64,000 nucleotides of DNA. It comes from Vicia villosa. Taxonomy: Eukaryota > Streptophyta > Magnoliopsida > Fabales > Fabaceae. Under the pieces are notes generated by a model. That model saw only the letters and a list, made by a program, of their open reading frames with translations, was not told where the DNA came from and made no database searches. The stretch lies in the NCBI RefSeq assembly GCF_029867415.1, contig NC_081182.1, positions 43,573,462-43,637,461 of the forward strand, given 5' to 3'. Below are positions 1 through 13,860 of this stretch, one piece after another. Position 1 is the first letter of the stretch; each line of letters opens with the position of its first letter. Position numbers and translations under genes: made by a program.

Positions 1-274
1 CCTTTTTGTCCTAATTTTGAGCTTTAATTTAAGTAATTGTGATTAATGAAGAATTAATTGAAAATCAGGAATAATTAGTGATGATTAATTGGAGTTTATT
101 TTGGAGTATACCCATACTTGAACCGGTTTGTAATAACGGGTACCGGTTTTTTCTTAATGAGCCACCAGTTTGTAAACATAAGTTTGGGTTGGACTTTTAA
201 ATGTGATTTATTTTGGATAGCAATTTGGTTTTTGGTTATCGGTTATTTTGCACACCCCTACACATAAAGAACCT

Positions 275-575
275 GCTCCGCTAATTTCCATACCTCTGAC
301 CAATTGGGAAACCAGAAAGAGGAGTTGTCGTCCCCTAATATAAATTCAAAGTGATCTTCAAGAGCAGAGAGAGCTTTTATAATTGCATTTCAAGTATGTA
401 GTCCAAATTTCTTTTTCATATTAAGGAACATTTCTTCACTAATGTACTTATGCTTCAAAACTTGGAGCCATAGAAAATCACAATCTTTGTGGAGATCCCA
501 AACCAGCTTACCCACATAGAAGTATTGACCTCTCTTGCTTTCTGGATCCCAAGACCACCCAACTTGTTGAGCTTG
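275..575 (-). pseudogene. LINE (non-LTR retrotransposon) remnant, region after the RT
   Basis: Read on the minus strand, the segment gives pieces typical of the region after the reverse transcriptase in plant LINEs: ITKLNKLGGLGIQ near 575-537, then a stretch ending in DDNSSFWFPNW near 310. Stops and frame breaks show that it is dead. It lies beside an RT fragment of opposite orientation (797-955), so at least one rearrangement separates them. The family assignment rests on motif recognition only. Confidence 0.55.
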
Positions 576-796
576 GTAATTTTATTTTAATGGTGCTTGG
601 TGCAATGATGACACTATTCTTAGGAAAGAAGCATTGGCTTTCTTTAAAGTTCTTTTTTGTCATATATCTCTTATACTCCCTACTAGTATGAGTGACTCAA
701 GTATGCCTTCGTTCCTTGCTGAAGAAGTCCATCATTCTTTGATTCAACAAGTGGGAAGAAATTACTTATGCGTTGAATCAAATGTACTTCTTCAAA

Positions 797-955
797 ACGT
801 CTGGTCCTGATGGACTCCATGGTATTTTCTTTAAACAGTTTTGACATATAATTAGAGATGATGTTATCCAACTTATATCAGATACTTTTGTGATAGATAA
901 CTTTCATTCATCTCTTTTGAAAACTCTTATCGCATTAATTTCTAAGATAGACAGA
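797..955 (+). pseudogene. LINE reverse-transcriptase fragment
   Basis: The plus strand encodes a piece typical of plant LINE reverse transcriptase: SGPDGLHGIFFKQF, then a stop, then HIIRDDVIQLISDTF and LKTLIALISKID. The GPDG motif and the following helix belong to the N-terminal part of the RT fingers. The in-frame stop and the lack of flanking RT sequence make it a fragment. It has no functional link to the SOD gene 300 bp downstream. Confidence 0.65.
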
Positions 956-1044
956 CCAATTTAATAATTTCTTTTAAAAAATAATGATCATTTTAATAAT
1001 TTACTCTCATGTTAACTATCAAGACTAGTTCTACCATGGACAGG

Positions 1045-1175
1045 CAGTAGCATAATAATTAATTACTAGCTCAAAATAAAAGTAGCATAATAATTCACAA
1101 AAAGTAAATAAGAGTGGCATAATAATTCATCTTTAAAAAAAATAATATTACTACTTGTCATCCATTTATATAGTC
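1045..1175 (+). promoter_or_regulatory. Upstream region of Mn-SOD with short repeats and TATA-like box
   Basis: Three near-identical copies of a GTAGCATAATAATT-like word occur between about 1045 and 1125. A TATA-like TTTATATA lies near 1165-1172, about 85 bp before the start codon. Placement as the core promoter is inference; the repeats may simply be microsatellite-like. Confidence 0.35.
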
Positions 1176-1254
1176 CACTCAACTCCATCTGCAAATTACC
1201 GAATCCATCACTCTAGACTTCTTCCAGAATCTGCATTCTCATTTCTCTCCATCC

Positions 1255-4200
1255 ATGGCCGCTCGAACCCTACTCTGCAGAAAAACCCTATCCTCCGTCC
1301 TCCGCAACGATGCAAAACCAATCGGAGCAGCCATAGCCGCCGCATCAACTCAATCCCGCGGTTTGCATGTCTTCACGCTACCGGATCTCGCTTACGACTA
1401 CGGCGCTTTGGAGCCTGTCATTAGCGGAGAAATCATGCAAATCCACCATCAGAAACATCACCAGACTTATATTACCAATTACAACAAAGCTCTTGAGCAG
1501 CTTCACGATGCCGTTGGTAAAGCTGATCCATCTACCACCGTTAAGCTCCAGAATGCCATCAAATTCAACGGCGGAGGTTTTTTCCCCTTTTTTCAATTTT
1601 CTTTTTAATATTTGATTTTCTGGTTAATTAGAAGGAAAATTTTCAAAGGAGTAGCTTTAAAAGATTTTTCGTGATTTTTATATGGATAATTTTTTTCTTA
1701 TGTTATTAATAATCATTTACTGTAGGTCATATCAACCATTCCATTTTCTGGAAAAATCTGGCTCCTGTTCGTGTAAGTTTATGCTTGATTCCGTTTCATG
1801 TAAACAATTTTGTATCTGGTGACTGTTTTACCTAATACTTCACACCTTATGCAGGAAGGAGGTGGTGAACCACCAAAGGAATCTCTGGGCTGGGCCATTG
1901 ACACAAACTTTGGATCTCTTGAAGCATTGATTCAAAAGATTAATGCTGAAGGTGCAGCTCTTCAGGGCTCTGGATGGGTGGTAAGTTTTGTGGATTTTGA
2001 GAGTTTGAGCGTGTATTCTGTTTTTATTTGAATTGTCCGGCTTTGTTTTTTAATCCATCTGTACTGCATTACTTACCAGTGGCTTGGTCTCGACAAAGAG
2101 TTGAAGAGGCTTGTGGTTGAAACCACTGCAAACCAGGTAAACTTCATCACGTCCCTTTCCACCTCCAACAATGTTTCCCTTTTCTTTTCCCAAGATGCTA
2201 AAACTGGTAGTAAGTTATAGTTGCCTCATTGTTTATGTTTGGCTACAGGTTCTGGTTTTTAGAGAAATTTATCTTCGGTTGTATTTTACTTCCCAACATT
2301 CCAGATCCTTTCACCAATCACCATATATAACTATTATAATTTATCAGTAGTTATTTTAGTTACATTAAATCAATGAGTTCATATATTGCTTATCCTTGGA
2401 TTGCTTGTTATCTTTAGTGATTTCTCAAAAGAATGGAAAAACTTCTGAATGATACTCTATTATTATAATATGACTCCCTAATCCGGGTTTGATTTTTGAG
2501 ACTTTCATATTTTTATAGTCATAACTACAACAACCAAACCTTATCCCATTAAATGGGATCGGCAACATGGATCAACTTCCGCCATAATGTTCTATCCATG
2601 ACCATACTTCTATCCAAATCGTTAATCTCTAGATCTTTCTTTATAATATTTATTAGTCATAATTATTATTACATATTCAATCCATGTCGTTTTGCCTTTG
2701 TATTGATTTTTCTATATCTTTTTCTTATTTGTTTTCGGGCATGACATACATTTTAAAGATTGTATTGTAGCTTACCACAATTAATTCTTCTATCTTCATC
2801 TAAAGAATGTTTTTCCTGGTGGTGAAGATGTATTTTATGAATATCAAACAATTCATAGCTGTGTACACAAACAAAGTTATTGTAGTTGCCACAATTTGTT
2901 TTTGCCTCCTTTTTTTCAATTTAACTTCTTTTAGTTTTTTTCGTGAGACTGAGCACATTTTTATACAATCTCTTTGTTCTCTGGATATTTTTTTTCTTTT
3001 CAATTTATCTTTTTTATGATTTAACTAATTGCAACACTTTTTTTTATTCTATACCCAATCTCCAAATAATCAACAAGCCCTTCTCTCTAGGTCTATTTAA
3101 CTGCCACATCTCCAAATCCATCACTGATTTATAGTGGAAGAGTGCTGAAGCTATTTAGCATTTTTTCTTTTTCTTTTTACATATGATAAAAGTAGTTTTG
3201 GCCATATCAGTTCAATTTTGATGATGTTATAAAGGCTATTAACTAGTGACTTGATTCAGGTTTCAAAAGAAAAATGATGTATGGACCTATTTTAAATTTC
3301 GTGACTTTGTTGGGACTTGAAATTGAATATATATCTAAAACATTTTCTGTATGCATTTTTATTCATATTTGGACTCTGAAATGTGGAAGTTGCAATGTTG
3401 ATGAAATTTGGGATATTAAAATTTTGCACTTGTCAGTTGTCAACAGTTTTTCCCTTCCCTCATGCTCATTATTTTGAACTTGTGTAAATAATGTTTATCC
3501 TCAATGCATACTTGTCATTTCTGGTTTGTTTTTCCTTAATATGTAAGTTTGGTCATTTTATTTGCAGGACCCATTGGTCACTAAAGGAGCAAGTTTGGTT
3601 CCATTGCTTGGTATAGATGTTTGGGAACATGCCTACTACTTACAGGTAAAATTTTGGACTTGGTGGTTCATTTTTAACAGCATAATTGCTATGGTAACAT
3701 AATATCAAAGCTGTTTATTTTCTCAGAGATGACAATAAATGCTGACTGACTAGTCTTTCCCGAGGCTCGTGCTCCTCGGGGGTTATAATCCCTTTTTATC
3801 CAATTCCTCTTTTGCCTCTTTCTTTTCATACACCTGCAGCCAAGCATTTCCCTCTTCTTCAGTCTGCTCTTTTTTCTAGCATTATTAACATGTATGATGG
3901 ATCTATTGAAAACCTAAACAATCATAAACTCATCATGTAATATGAAGATATACAAACATGATGTCTCAAGCAAAGTAAGAACAAGGAACTTATCATTTCT
4001 GGAGATGTAGTAAAATCAAGACCTCATGAATTCTGATAAAATCTACAAAAGGGTAGAGAATATTTATTTCTTCTAAGTAGATGCTATGACTATTCATCAT
4101 GAAATGTGACTGTCAAATATTTTCCACTGCTCATTAGAATTTATTTGCATCTTGATATTTCTGACTTTTTGTACTGCATCAAAATGTGATTATGAAGACA

Positions 4201-5083
4201 TCTTGCTTGAAGAACTTAGCGCAAACCTAAACAATGACTAAAGAGAAACAGAGCGAATGATACCACAATGCCCTCTGCAATTTCAGAGCTTTATAATTAA
4301 ATTCCGTTAATTTAGAATAATGGAAGTTGAAAATAATTACTAATTTTTCTCATATTTTACTAATAATGGTTACATTTCTTTGACAACTTAATTGATACAA
4401 GAATAGGTTAACAGTTTACTTAAGCTTGTTATGTTAAGAGTTCAGGTCAATGATATAAGAATAGGTTAACAGTTTATTTAACCTATTCCTTTCTCTGTTA
4501 GTTAGGAGTTAGACTTTTAAGATTCGCTTCTTATACCTCCCTGTGTCTTACCCCACCATCTCTCGTGTGTGAAGTCGTAGATTCGGTTGTGCTTTACCTT
4601 TCTTTCAGTGTCCCACGGCTATGTCTGGGTTGTGCTTTACCTTTCTTTCAGCGCCCAACAACCAATTCTTTCCCCGATGGGCAAACTTGGCTATATGAAT
4701 CAATTGATGCCCACAATGTCCCATCATATATTAGGTTCAAAATAGATTTTTCACCCCTTGAAATTATTAGACTTTATATTCGGCACACTTCAATTCCTTA
4801 AGAGTGCAATTTTTTTGAAAGTAAATTTATCTCATTTTGCATTTCTTATCAATGTAGAAGCTCGTATCGTACTACTTTGACAATCGATAGAAAAAGAGAA
4901 AACATATAGAGCACTTTCTCTGAGATTCCTAGAGGCACGCTAGTTTTTCTAAGGGTTTTCTTATGTATGCTTTTGTTTATGCTGTTGCAGTACAAGAATG
5001 TTAGACCAGACTATTTGAAGAACATTTGGAAAGTTATTAACTGGAAACATGCCAGTGAAGTATATGAGAAAGAGAGCTCTTAA
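1255..5083 (+). CDS. MSD1: Mitochondrial manganese superoxide dismutase
   Basis: Six exons join without a frame break: 1255-1576, 1726-1772, 1855-1980, 2080-2136, 3568-3645 and 4991-5083; all introns are GT-AG. The product has 240 residues. Residues 1-35 are rich in Ala, Arg and Ser and look like a mitochondrial presequence; the mature part starts near LHVFTLPDL. Metal ligands are visible: His in IHHQKHH, His in HINHSIFW, and Asp and His in the DVWEHAYY signature. It converts superoxide to peroxide and oxygen in the matrix. From memory it is nearly identical to pea Mn-SOD. Introns 4 and 5 are long (1.43 and 1.35 kb) and hold repeat sequence. The start codon is the first ATG that gives a targeting peptide. 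The symbol is by homology; orthology to Arabidopsis MSD1 versus MSD2 was not tested. Confidence 0.97.
2519..2745 (+). repeat. SINE-like repeat box in Mn-SOD intron 4
   Basis: The segment has the plant repeat signature of an ACAACAACC-like lead, CTTATCCCATTAAATGGGAT (a short palindrome), then GGCAACATGGATC and a pyrimidine-rich tail. I recognise this box as dispersed in many dicot genomes and think it is SINE-derived. The ends are not certain. Confidence 0.45.
4395..4650 (+). repeat. Short direct repeats in Mn-SOD intron 5
   Basis: ATAAGAATAGGTTAACAGTTTA-like words occur twice (near 4399 and 4456). GGTTGTGCTTTACCTTTCTTTCAG-like words also occur twice (near 4587 and 4628). They are imperfect local duplications inside the 1.35-kb intron. 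No coding content is seen in the rest of the intron. Confidence 0.6.
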
Positions 5084-5935
5084 TCTGAAGTGCTGCTTGG
5101 TGTGAAACTTGGGACAACAGGTTTGCAGCTTGTTTGGAGATGGAATAAAATAATGTGAAGTGATAGATAAGACCTTCCTTTAATGTACTTACACTTTAGA
5201 ACTTCGAGCAATATATGGCCGCAATAACCTTAACCTTTTTGCTTCTGGGATGTACTCCTTTTGCTTGAATGAGAGTCTTATGTGAAATTATGGCCCTCTT
5301 TCCAAGTTTCTTTTGTGAGATGAAGAAGTTGGAGTTATCAATGCATGTTTGGTTGGAGTTGTTTATACGAAAATTATCAATTTTCTAGTTTCTCTTTAAG
5401 CTTTAAGAACACTTTTCTTTTACAAAACTAATTAGTTTTTCACATAGACAATAGGGTTAGTACTTTTGTCTCTAACTAAAAGTTTATTTTAAAGAAAAAA
5501 TTGTCTATAAATGTCAATTTCAAATTGTTAGATAGGAGGGCTTAGAGATAAGGTTGAAGCAAATGGGATGTAGAAAATGGTTCCCAAGTATATTTGCCAT
5601 ATGATTAGCGTGGTATCCATAGCCCTATGGTTAATGATAATAGGGATTCATAGCTCATGATTCCTTGTGGCTTAGCTTTGGATGCAACTTGCCCCGTGTG
5701 CAATCTTTGAGGATGAATATATTTTCCATGTTTGTAGAGATTGCCATCTTGCCTATGTTTTTAAGAATAAGTTAAATAAATAGATAGATAACAACAAAAA
5801 GGTAGAAAAAAGACGCCGATGCCGAAGAAGAGAGGTTCGCAACATATGAAAAATAAAGAAAGAGGTTCGTAACATAAGTAAAATAAATAATGAAAAATAA
5901 AGAAAAAAGAATTAGAAAGATTGTAAACTTAACGG
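5084..5935. other. Region 3' of Mn-SOD with a small LINE remnant
   Basis: The first 150 bp or so are probably the SOD 3' UTR. Near 5718-5775 the plus strand reads FEDEYIFHVCRDCHLAYVF, typical of the zinc-binding C-terminal region of plant LINEs, preceded by a frame break. No further gene is seen. Confidence 0.45.
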
Positions 5936-6115
5936 ACTTGGATCCTCTCCTTCATTTTTCTCTCCTTTCCTCTCCATCCTCTCTATCTCTCTCTTAATCT
6001 CACTCTCACTCATCAATAAAAAACAAAATTTAATCAAGAGAGAGAATGAAATTAAGAGAGAGATAGAGAGGATGGAGAGGGAAGGAGAGAAAAATGAAGG
6101 AGAGGATCCAAAGTG
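5936..6115. repeat. Long near-perfect hairpin (foldback) with CT/GA-rich arms
   Basis: An arm of about 75 bp starting at 5936 (TTGGATCCTCTCCTTC...) is repeated in inverse orientation ending at 6115, with only a few mismatches and a loop of about 30 bp. The arms are CTCTC-rich on one side and GAGAG-rich on the other. It could be a foldback MITE or a source of hairpin RNA. I see no clear target-site duplication. Confidence 0.75.
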
Positions 6116-7790
6116 AAACTTAATTGATTGGCTTATTTCTATTTTCTTGAGAATTTCATCCGAAACAACTTTGAGTTTTTATTGGATCGAGATAAACAAC
6201 CTTCAACAATATTTGGAGTTTTTGCATATAATCAATCCACTATTCTTTTAACAACAAAGAGAGCTTAACAAACAAAATTTTTACACAAGATTAACACATG
6301 AACCATCTAAGATTTTTTTTCTTAGATTTAACTTGGTTCCTTCAAATTCAAACAAAATTTTTACACAAGTTTAACACATGAACAACCTAAGAATTTTTTT
6401 TAGATTTAACTTGGTGCCTTCAAATTCTTTACAGGAATATTTCGAATCACACAAATAAGATAGATTTAAGAACAACATTAATTACAACACAACTCTTAAA
6501 AAGTTTTTCAGTCTTTCAGCACTATAATAATTTTAGTGGAAAAAAGAATTTTAGAAAAACGAGAGTAGAAAAATAGTATAGAAATTTTTATAATAAATCT
6601 AGTGTAAAATTAAATGAGAAGTCTCTTTTATATAGAAAATGACATGATTCAAAAAATAAAAATAGTCCACAGGTTGTAAAATTAAATGAGAAGTCTCTTT
6701 TATATAGAAAATGACATGATTCAAAAAATAAAAATAGTCCACGGGTTAAAAAAAATAATTTCATCGAATAAAAGATGTTTTAATTTATTAATCTGCTTCA
6801 AAAAGCGGCAATCCTAATCCTGAAAATGAAGCTTTGGAACACCTATATACTTTAATCGATTAATGACTTTTCTAATTGATTAGAAAGTATTTCTCATTGT
6901 TTTAATTTACTAGTAGAGAGATTTCTATATAAAAATCTAGTGTAAAATAAAATGAGGAGAAAACTCTTTTATATAGAAAGAGACCTGATTCAAAAAAGGA
7001 AATAATCCATGGGCCAAAAAATAGTTTCATCGATTAAAAGATATTTTAATCGACTAATCTACTTCAAAAAGCGACAACTCTAATCCAATAAAATGAAACT
7101 CTAAAATAGCTATGTACTTTAATCGATTAATGACTTTTCTAACCGATTAGAAAGTGTTTCTCAATGTTTTAATCGATTAGTAGAGAGATTTTTGTATAGA
7201 AATTTGGTGTAAGGTAAAATGAGTGGAAATCTCTTTTATATAGAAAAAGACCTGATTCAAAAAGGAAATGGTCCATGGGCCAAATAAAAAATTTCATCGA
7301 TTAAAAGATGTTTTAATCGATTATTCTACTTCAAAAAGCAGCAACTCTAATATAGAAAATGAAACTCTGAAATGACTATATACTTTAATCGATTAATGAC
7401 TTTTCTATTGGATTAGAAATTGTTTCTCATTGTTTCAATCGACTAGATAAAGTCTGTAATCGACTAGGCAGTGAGTTAGCTTTTCTAATTAATCAAAAAC
7501 ACTTGTTAGTCGATTTCATACATGCTTGTATTGATTTTGAGAAGTTTAACAAAATAAAATAAAATAAATGTTTAACAAGCATTGTGTGTGTGATTTTTCT
7601 TAGTACCTTTAGATTTATTCTTCCTTTTACAATTTAAACAAATTAAATTTAGACGCTAAGCGCAAAAGCATACGAGCTTTCACTTTTTCTCATTTTTAGA
7701 CTTCAAGTTCCTCTACTTGATTATCTGTTGATTAGCACTTCAATTGAATTTTTTAATCATCTAACTAACGAGGTTTGAGATATAATTTCT
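6116..7790. repeat. LTR-like AT-rich repeat with three or more 270-bp tandem copies
   Basis: The phrase CTCTTTTATATAGAAA followed by GACATGATTC or GACCTGATTC recurs near 6629, 6696, 6965 and 7229, with spacings of about 67, 268 and 265 bp. Each large unit also holds ATCGATTAA-type words and an ACTTCAAAAAGCG-like word. The sequence resembles 16740-19330 in composition and order, so I take both as parts of one LTR family. There are no ORFs. Confidence 0.6.
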
Positions 7791-8487
7791 TGATCAGATG
7801 TCATCATCGGGAATAACTAGACAGTTGATATCAACTTCCCCTTTGGCAGTTGTCCAAAGAACTCTTAAAAAAGAGTTATCAACACCAAAATTCGGTTGAC
7901 TTATTGATTGTTTATTTGGGTTTGGAGCAAAACCCTTTAAAAGTTTTAGTTTCGGGATTTAGTTACTATTCAATTTGAAGGCTCGGCCCATTCAAAAGCT
8001 TTCATCGATTTAAGATAAACCTGTGTAAAATATTGGTTTAGCTTGAGGATTAACTAATTCAAGTTGTTATTTGGAAAAAAGACTAACGACTTCTATTTGG
8101 CGTTTGTAAGAAAGACTAATTGCTTATCTCCTCTATTTTTTGTTTGGTTGGAAGTTAGCCAGAAACTTCATTTTTCTTGTATAAGGGGGTTCGAGAGTTC
8201 AACCTACTAAAAGTTATTAAAGATTTACCGAATACTCTTAAGGAAAAATTTTACGGAGGGGATTAAGTATTTTCTTTTTTGCCGAACCTTTGTAATTCCC
8301 GATGTTATTTCTCTATCCCTTAATTATTTATTTTTCGAATTTTATTTTTTATTGCTAATATATAAAATCGTTTCAAAATGATTTTAAACTCTAAAATTCA
8401 TCCTAAAAGTTTTTCAAACTGTTGTTTTTCTGAAACACACAATTCACCTCCCTCTTGTGTGGGGAGTCATATGTCCAACTGAGTATT
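7791..8487 (+). repeat. Probable LTR-type non-coding sequence upstream of copia pol
   Basis: The segment ends with CACACAATTCACCTCCCTCTTGTGTG near 8440-8460, a form I associate with the 3' end of legume copia LTRs or leaders. No ORF is present. It leads into the degraded pol that begins near 8488. The left boundary is not defined. Confidence 0.35.
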
Positions 8488-9692
8488 ATTGGAAAAGGAC
8501 TTTATTTCCAAAGCAATTAGTGGGGGGAAAATAGAGCTTGAAGAAATTCAAGAATCACAAAGTATTAATACACTTATTGAGGAACTAAAGTAGGAAATTC
8601 AAGCAATTATGAAAGAACAATTTGCTCAAGTAGAATAAGACCAATGTAGGTCAAACATGATATGACACCAACCTTAGAGATATTGATATCTCATGATTGA
8701 TCAAGGCGATGTATTGCTCATAAATCAAGATGAGCTTGTGACCTACCAAAAGGCCGTTATTGGTCCTGAATTTGAGAAGTGGCTAGAAGCCATGAAGTCT
8801 AAAATGGATTATATGTACACAAACCAAGTTTGAGCCTCGACAAAGCCTATTGTAGGAGTTAATCTTATAGGATACACTGAGTATTCAAAAAGAAGATTGA
8901 CATGAATGGTAGAGTACATTTATATAAGGTAAGACTGGTTACTAGTGGTTCTAAGCAAATTCAAGATGTAGACTATGACAAAACCTTTTCACAAGTTGCA
9001 ATGCTTAAATCTATTCAAATTTTACTTGTTATCGCTGCATATCCTGATTATGAAATACGACACATGGATGTTAAAATTGCTTTCTTTAATGTGAATCTTC
9101 TTGAGTTACTTGACACAACCAGAAGGATTTGACATATCATAAGAAGTAAAAAAGATATCCAAAATGTATTGATCAATTTATGGATAAAAGCAATCTTCCA
9201 AAAGCTGTAATCTTAGTTTTGATGAAATAATAAAACAATATGGATTCACTAAAAACAAAGACGAGCCTTATGTCTACAAAGAAGGTTAATGAGAGTATTA
9301 TCGTGTTTGAGATTACATATAGATGACATATTACTCATTGGAAACAATGTCCCTACTTAGTAACAAATAAAAACATGGCTAGGGAAATGCTTTTCAATGA
9401 AAGACTGGGTGGAACGGTCTATATATTAGGAATTCAAATCTATAGAGATAGATCACAAAAATTATATGGCCTGTGCGACAACACGCGCATAAATAAAGTG
9501 TTGATATGCTTTAATACGCATGATTCGAAGAAATAGTTCATGCATATGCAACATAACTTGCGTTTATCAAAAACATAATCCCCTTAATCCAAGGAAGAAA
9601 GGGATCCCATAAATAAGATTCCATATGCATCTGCAGTAGGATCTATCATGTATGTCATGTTATGTACTTGACCAGATGCCTCATATGCTTTA

Positions 9693-9959
9693 TGCTATGT
9701 TTGGATACAGTAGAATGGGCAGAGCAAATGGAGTGGAATGGAATGGAGCGAGGCAAAATGGAATAAAGACGTTATTATATTGTTTGGATATTTCATGACG
9801 GAATAGACCAATTTTCTCATTTTCCGCCCAAATTGAAGGAATGTATTATATCCGGTTCTGCTCCATTCCATCCATTTTTAACTAATCCAAATAATGAAAT
9901 ATAAGTTTATCATCTCATTTCATCCCGTTCCATTACATTCCATCAATCCAAACATACTC
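9693..9959. mobile_element. Tourist-like (PIF/Harbinger) MITE inside copia pol
   Basis: The ends are inverse: TGCTATGTTTGGATA at the left, and the complement of AATCCAAACATACTC at the right. TTA lies on both sides (9690-9692 and 9960-9962), as expected for PIF/Harbinger. Removing the insert joins a codon series reading SYAL to SATSRYQ, the normal RT sequence order. The interior is rich in GGAATGGAATGG-type words. Confidence 0.8.
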
Positions 9960-10116
9960 TTAAGTGCAACGAGTAGGTACCAGTTTGATCTCAGTGATAC
10001 TCATTGGGTTGCTGTCAAGAATATCCATAACTACTTGAGAAGAACTTATAACTCATTATTGACATATGAAGGTCAGGAAGATCTCACTGTAATTGGATAC
10101 ATCGATGCTAACTTCT

Positions 10117-10240
10117 AGACAAATAAGGGTACCTTTATATCTTAATTGGCTTATGTGTTTTTCTTAAATTGTGGCGATAGACAAATAAGGGTACCTTTAT
10201 ATCTTAATTGGCTTATGTGTTTTTCTTAAATTGTGGCGAT
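10117..10240 (+). repeat. Perfect 62-bp tandem duplication
   Basis: The stretch beginning AGACAAATAAGGGTACC at 10117 is repeated, unchanged as far as I can read, at 10179. It lies in the RNase H part of the dead copia element. The lack of differences suggests a recent replication-slippage event. Confidence 0.9.
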
Positions 10241-10653
10241 ATGAGTTGAAAATATTTTAAGTAAGATACAATTGTTGATTCTACAACAGAGGTTGGGTAT
10301 ATTACTGCATCAAATACACCAAAGGAAGTTATTTGGATAAATAAGTTCATTAGTGAACTTGACATAATTCCTAGCATTGTGGATCCCATTGATCTCTATT
10401 GTGATAACAATGGTGATATCGGAAAATCTAAGGATGATAGATCTCACCAATGATCCAAACACATACTTAGGCGATATCACCTGATTCGAGAGATAATACA
10501 TATAGGAGATATGGATATATGCAGAGTACCATCACTTGACAATATTGCTGACCCACTCATTAAGCCTCTTGCGCAACATAAGCATGAAGACCAGACTAGA
10601 TATATGGGTATTAGGTGTATGTCTGATTGACTCTAATGCTAGTGGAAGATTAT

Positions 10654-11215
10654 TGTGTAAGCCCTAGAGGTCAATAGTTTTGGTACTTGTATCGAATTAT
10701 TTATTATTAATAAAAGACATTTCTTTGTTATGTTTATTTTTCCAAAATAATTAAGTTTGCTGAATAGCTAGTCTGTTTGATTAAATATTAATTGTGACTT
10801 AATAATGAGATCCCATTAAACACAATGACACTATTCTTAAAGTATCCATAGTCAAATTTTATGTGAATTGAGATAACAGTAAAGCATTGAGACTATTATG
10901 TGAACAGATTGATGATCACATCTCATGGATCATGGATAAAGAGTTATCAAATCTTCATATAGGCATGAATGTTAGAAGTAATATTTATGCTGGATTAACC
11001 CACCATGAGAATACCACATAAAATGTTATGCAAGTGTCATAAGTTATTCTCGATGTGATAGTGATGTGTACTACCTTTCGACCTGAAATCACTATGGACC
11101 TTATATGTGGAGTAAAGTACTTTGTTTCCAATCAAACATTGTTTGTAACATGATGACCTTAGAGATGAATTAAAATAAAGTTAGTCAAATATTTAAAAGA
11201 ATAATATACTAGAAA
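10654..11215 (+). repeat. Putative 3' LTR of the degraded copia element
   Basis: A purine tract (AGTGGAAGA, 10641) is followed by TGTGTAAGCCCTAGAGG, which I recognise as an LTR start of plant copia elements. The tract runs toward the RPS26 promoter without ORFs. The right end is uncertain. Confidence 0.55.
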
Positions 11216-11284
11216 AATATAGGGTGAAACTAGAAAACCAAAAACTTTGAGGGAAACAAATATAAATAGTTAAAACTAATTCTA

Positions 11285-11345
11285 TCATATATAAATACTC
11301 GACAGTCACCACTCACACCAAATCTCATTCCTGCAGAACCCTAAT
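11285..11345 (+). promoter_or_regulatory. RPS26 core promoter: TATA box and telo-box-like element
   Basis: TATATAAATA lies near 11287-11296, about 100 bp before the start codon. AACCCTAAT at about 11337 matches the telo-box typical of plant ribosomal-protein genes; it probably lies in the 5' UTR. Both assignments rest on position and motif only. Confidence 0.55.
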
Positions 11346-11393
11346 CCCTCCTCCAGAGAAACTGCGGCCGAACAGCTCCAACTATCGCCAACT

Positions 11394-13034
<1,641 letters not shown>

Positions 13035-13860
13035 AAGAACCTGATCTGAAAAATTGTTATCTTGTTGAGTCAGTTTGATATCATGAACCTAATTTTGTTT
13101 GCTTATTTTTAGATTCCAGTTGTGTAGCCACAATATATTATCACTAAACTTTCTGCATGCGTTTTTGGGCAATACCTACATTTTGGATTATTCTAATTTG
13201 ATGCTTTTAAATGATTGAATTATTTTTAATAATTGCTTTGAATGTGAAATTGTAGGCTAGCTAGCATGGAGATTTGTTATATTTGAAGTTTATAGAAGTT
13301 AGACGTGCTTACCTAAATAAAAGTGTCTTTGTCCAAATGCTGAAAATAATGAATCTAGTATTATGAAATAATATATTTAGAAGTTCAATCATCTTCGTTG
13401 AACTTTTATATCCTGAGAGGTTGCGGTAGGGTGTTCGTCTCTATCCTTTACCGTGCATCCAAACATAACAGAATGCAATATATTTTGTTGGCATGGTTAA
13501 ACAGTACTGACTAGAAATAGTGTCTAATCATTGGCCAAGAGATGTTTGAATTTTGTTAAGAAAGTCTGACAAAGGAAATGCACAATACAAGTCAATTGAG
13601 AGTTTGTGCTAGCAGCCCTTGTGCTTGTTAACATTGCCAAAACTCGTTCAAAACAATCGTCAACAATAGAACTCCAACTCCCTTTGAGCAGTTTCAAAAG
13701 CCTGGGTCTTGTCCTCCAACATCCTTGACTAATGCATCAACTAACCATGACAACACCAAGAAAGTTGAATTGAACCAAAGCTTTACATATATCATGTATA
13801 GAAGCGTGAACCTTCAACAAATACCTTAAATAAGTTTCTCGTTGGGAGGTTAAATTTTAC
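13035..13860. other. RPS26 3' flank
   Basis: The first part is probably 3' UTR. I see no gene, repeat boundary or convincing ORF in the rest. Confidence 0.5.

Larger units (their letters stand above)
8488..10650 (+). pseudogene. Degraded Ty1/copia pol (linker, RT, RNase H)
   Basis: Conceptual translation gives, with many stops and frame changes, the copia integrase-RT linker (IELEEIQESQS, about 8530), the RT start (YKVRLVTSGSKQIQDVDYDKTFSQVA, 8930-9000, shown in part), HMDVKIAF (about 9063), the PDASYAL / SATSRYQ segment (9678 and 9963), DLTVIGYIDANF (10083-10117) and ADPLIKPLAQ (10550). Domain order is normal for Ty1/copia. It is split by a 267-bp MITE (9693-9959) and carries a 62-bp tandem duplication at 10117-10240. 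It is non-functional. Confidence 0.85.

Noticed and set aside
8902..9132. Open frame at 8902-9132 as a host gene
   Set aside because: It is the RT part of a decayed copia element with stops on both sides.
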